Origin: Clostridiaceae bacterium
GTDB taxonomy: Bacteria; Bacillota; Clostridia; Peptostreptococcales; Peptostreptococcaceae
Direction of reading: 5' to 3'
NCBI GenBank assembly: GCA_902362365.1
Contig: CABIVQ010000083.1
Span: 1-7,084 of the forward strand
DNA: 7,084 nt
Positions 6,172 to 7,084 of the stretch are shown here, one piece after another. Each line of letters begins with the position of its first letter. The first letter of the stretch is position 1. The position numbers and the translations under genes are program-made. The notes below the pieces were generated by a model. That model saw only the letters and a program-made list of their open reading frames with translations. It made no database searches and was not told the DNA's origin.

Positions 6172-6961
6172 TGACAACGATAAAATTGAAATCAACACAT
6201 GTGATAAAAAATTAGTAGTAAAAGAAGATAAGATTATAATGGCAGGACCTTGCGCAATAGAAAGCTATGAACAACTTTTAGAAACTGCTAAATTTGTTAA
6301 ATCACAAGGGGCAAATGTTCTAAGAGGAGGGGCTTTTAAGCCTAGAACATCACCAAATTCATTTAAAGGATTAAAAGAAGAAGGTCTTGAAATTTTAAAG
6401 GCTGTAAAAGAAGAAACTGGACTAGCTGTTATAACTGAGCTTATGGATATAAGAGATTTAGAAAAATTATATGAAGTAAGTGATATAATTCAAATTGGTT
6501 CTAGAAATATGCAAAACTTTACACTTTTAACTGAGATAGGAAAACAAGATAAGCCTATTATGTTAAAAAGGGGAATTGCCGCAACGATAAGTGAATGGAT
6601 TGGAGCTGCTGAATATATAGCAGTAGAAGGTAATAATAAGATTATAATGTGTGAAAGAGGAATAAGAACTTATAACGATTATACTAGAAACACACTTGAT
6701 TTAGCAGCAGTACCAATAATACAAAAGGAAACTAACTTACCAGTTATAGTAGACCCAAGTCACGGTACAGGTGTTAGGTACCTTGTGAAACCTATGTCAC
6801 TTGCAGCTTTTGCCTGTGGTGCAGATGGTTTAATGATAGAAGTTCATCCAAATCCAAGTGAAGCTTTATCAGATGGAATGCAGTCACTTCATTTTGATGA
6901 ATTTGAAGATTTAATGAAGTCAATAAATGTAAATACTAAAGATTATATAAAAACTTTCTAA
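6152..6961 (+). CDS. aroF: 3-deoxy-7-phosphoheptulonate (DAHP) synthase, type I-beta, no regulatory domain
   Basis: This enzyme condenses phosphoenolpyruvate and erythrose 4-phosphate to DAHP, the first step towards chorismate, which PabA-PabB consume. The 269-residue TIM barrel belongs to the KDO8P-synthase-like I-beta branch. It shows AGPCAIES (31-38), [14 protein letters not shown] (58-71), GSRNMQNF (116-123), LKRG (138-141), DPSHGTG (201-207) and [14 protein letters not shown] (229-242). Expected metal ligands are all present: Cys34, His204, Glu230 and Asp241. Only about 25 residues precede the barrel, so neither an ACT/ferredoxin-like domain nor a chorismate mutase domain is attached, suggesting no built-in feedback control. 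AAAGGAG at 6135-6141 lies 10 nt before the ATG chosen. A GTG at 6149 with 7-nt spacing is an equally reasonable start and would add one residue. It overlaps folK by 20 nt, so it belongs to the operon. Confidence 0.93.
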   Translation: MKKTLFNDNDKIEINTCDKKLVVKEDKIIMAGPCAIESYEQLLETAKFVKSQGANVLRGGAFKPRTSPNSFKGLKEEGLEILKAVKEETGLAVITELMDIRDLEKLYEVSDIIQIGSRNMQNFTLLTEIGKQDKPIMLKRGIAATISEWIGAAEYIAVEGNNKIIMCERGIRTYNDYTRNTLDLAAVPIIQKETNLPVIVDPSHGTGVRYLVKPMSLAAFACGADGLMIEVHPNPSEALSDGMQSLHFDEFEDLMKSINVNTKDYIKTF

Positions 6962-6975
6962 AAGAGGCATTTAGC

Positions 6976-7024
6976 CTTCTAGTGTTGCATCTAGTTAATA
7001 TTTGCAACTTGATTTTTACAAAAT
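6976..7024 (-). repeat. Right copy of an operon-flanking inverted repeat
   Basis: Read on the - strand, this copy begins ATTTTGTAAA (7024-7015) and ends ATGCAACACTAGAAG (6990-6976), matching 81-90 and 109-123 of the left copy. As on the left, a small hairpin follows the 15-base block: AGGC-TAAAT-GCCT (6977-6965 on the - strand), then CTTTT running into the aroF stop codon. The stem sequence differs from the left copy (AGCT/AGCT), but pairing is kept. The role is unknown. Confidence 0.5.
6984..7017 (+). terminator. Weak terminator candidate after aroF
   Basis: GTTGCA (6984-6989) can pair with TGCAAC (7003-7008), with a 13-nt loop, followed by TTGATTTTT. This is the only stem followed by a T-rich tail in the 123 nt after aroF. 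A second small stem, AGGC-ATTTA-GCCT (6965-6977), lies closer to the gene but has no T run on the + strand. The stem is short, so termination may be inefficient or lie past the window. The remaining sequence, 7025-7084, shows only two very short possible pairings and no gene. Confidence 0.4.
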
Positions 7025-7084
7025 TTATATAATGAAAAAAATAACCTTCTTTGGTTAAATGGAAGTAACGACAAATCCATCCAA

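Noticed and set aside
7025..7084. Start or end of a further gene, on either strand, at the right edge
   Set aside because: Short open stretches exist but no ribosome binding site with start, and no recognisable protein sequence, can be seen in 60 bases.

Overview
The window is a low-GC (roughly 30% by eye), AGA- and ATA-codon-rich stretch typical of Clostridia. Gene content and protein style suggest a relative of the Peptostreptococcaceae (Clostridioides/Paraclostridium/Romboutsia type), but this is inference and no species is claimed. All recognisable genes lie on the + strand in one tight cluster at 493-6961.

Layout. Positions 1-492 are non-coding and very AT-rich. They hold a strong hairpin (38-79), a terminator-like structure (113-154), a near-consensus sigma-A type promoter (236-265), a leader of about 220 nt with several possible RNA stems, and a perfect 18-bp palindrome (443-460) just before the first gene. 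The cluster then reads pabA - pabB - pabC - unknown nucleotidyltransferase-like gene - folE - folP - folB - folK - aroF. After aroF there are 123 nt of non-coding DNA with a weak terminator candidate. A copy of a short repeat that also occurs before the operon lies there in inverted orientation, so the two copies bracket the operon.

How the genes work together. AroF (DAHP synthase) feeds the shikimate pathway towards chorismate. PabA and PabB convert chorismate plus glutamine to aminodeoxychorismate, and PabC releases p-aminobenzoate. FolE turns GTP into dihydroneopterin triphosphate, FolB and FolK convert dihydroneopterin to its activated hydroxymethyl diphosphate, and FolP joins that to p-aminobenzoate to give dihydropteroate. 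The steps not seen here are removal of phosphates from dihydroneopterin triphosphate, dihydrofolate synthase (folC) and dihydrofolate reductase.

Most of the window is a textbook folate operon. The least explained parts are the 233-residue nucleotidyltransferase-like protein between pabC and folE, the structured leader with its palindrome, and the inverted repeat pair around the operon. I see no mobile element, CRISPR array, tRNA or rRNA.
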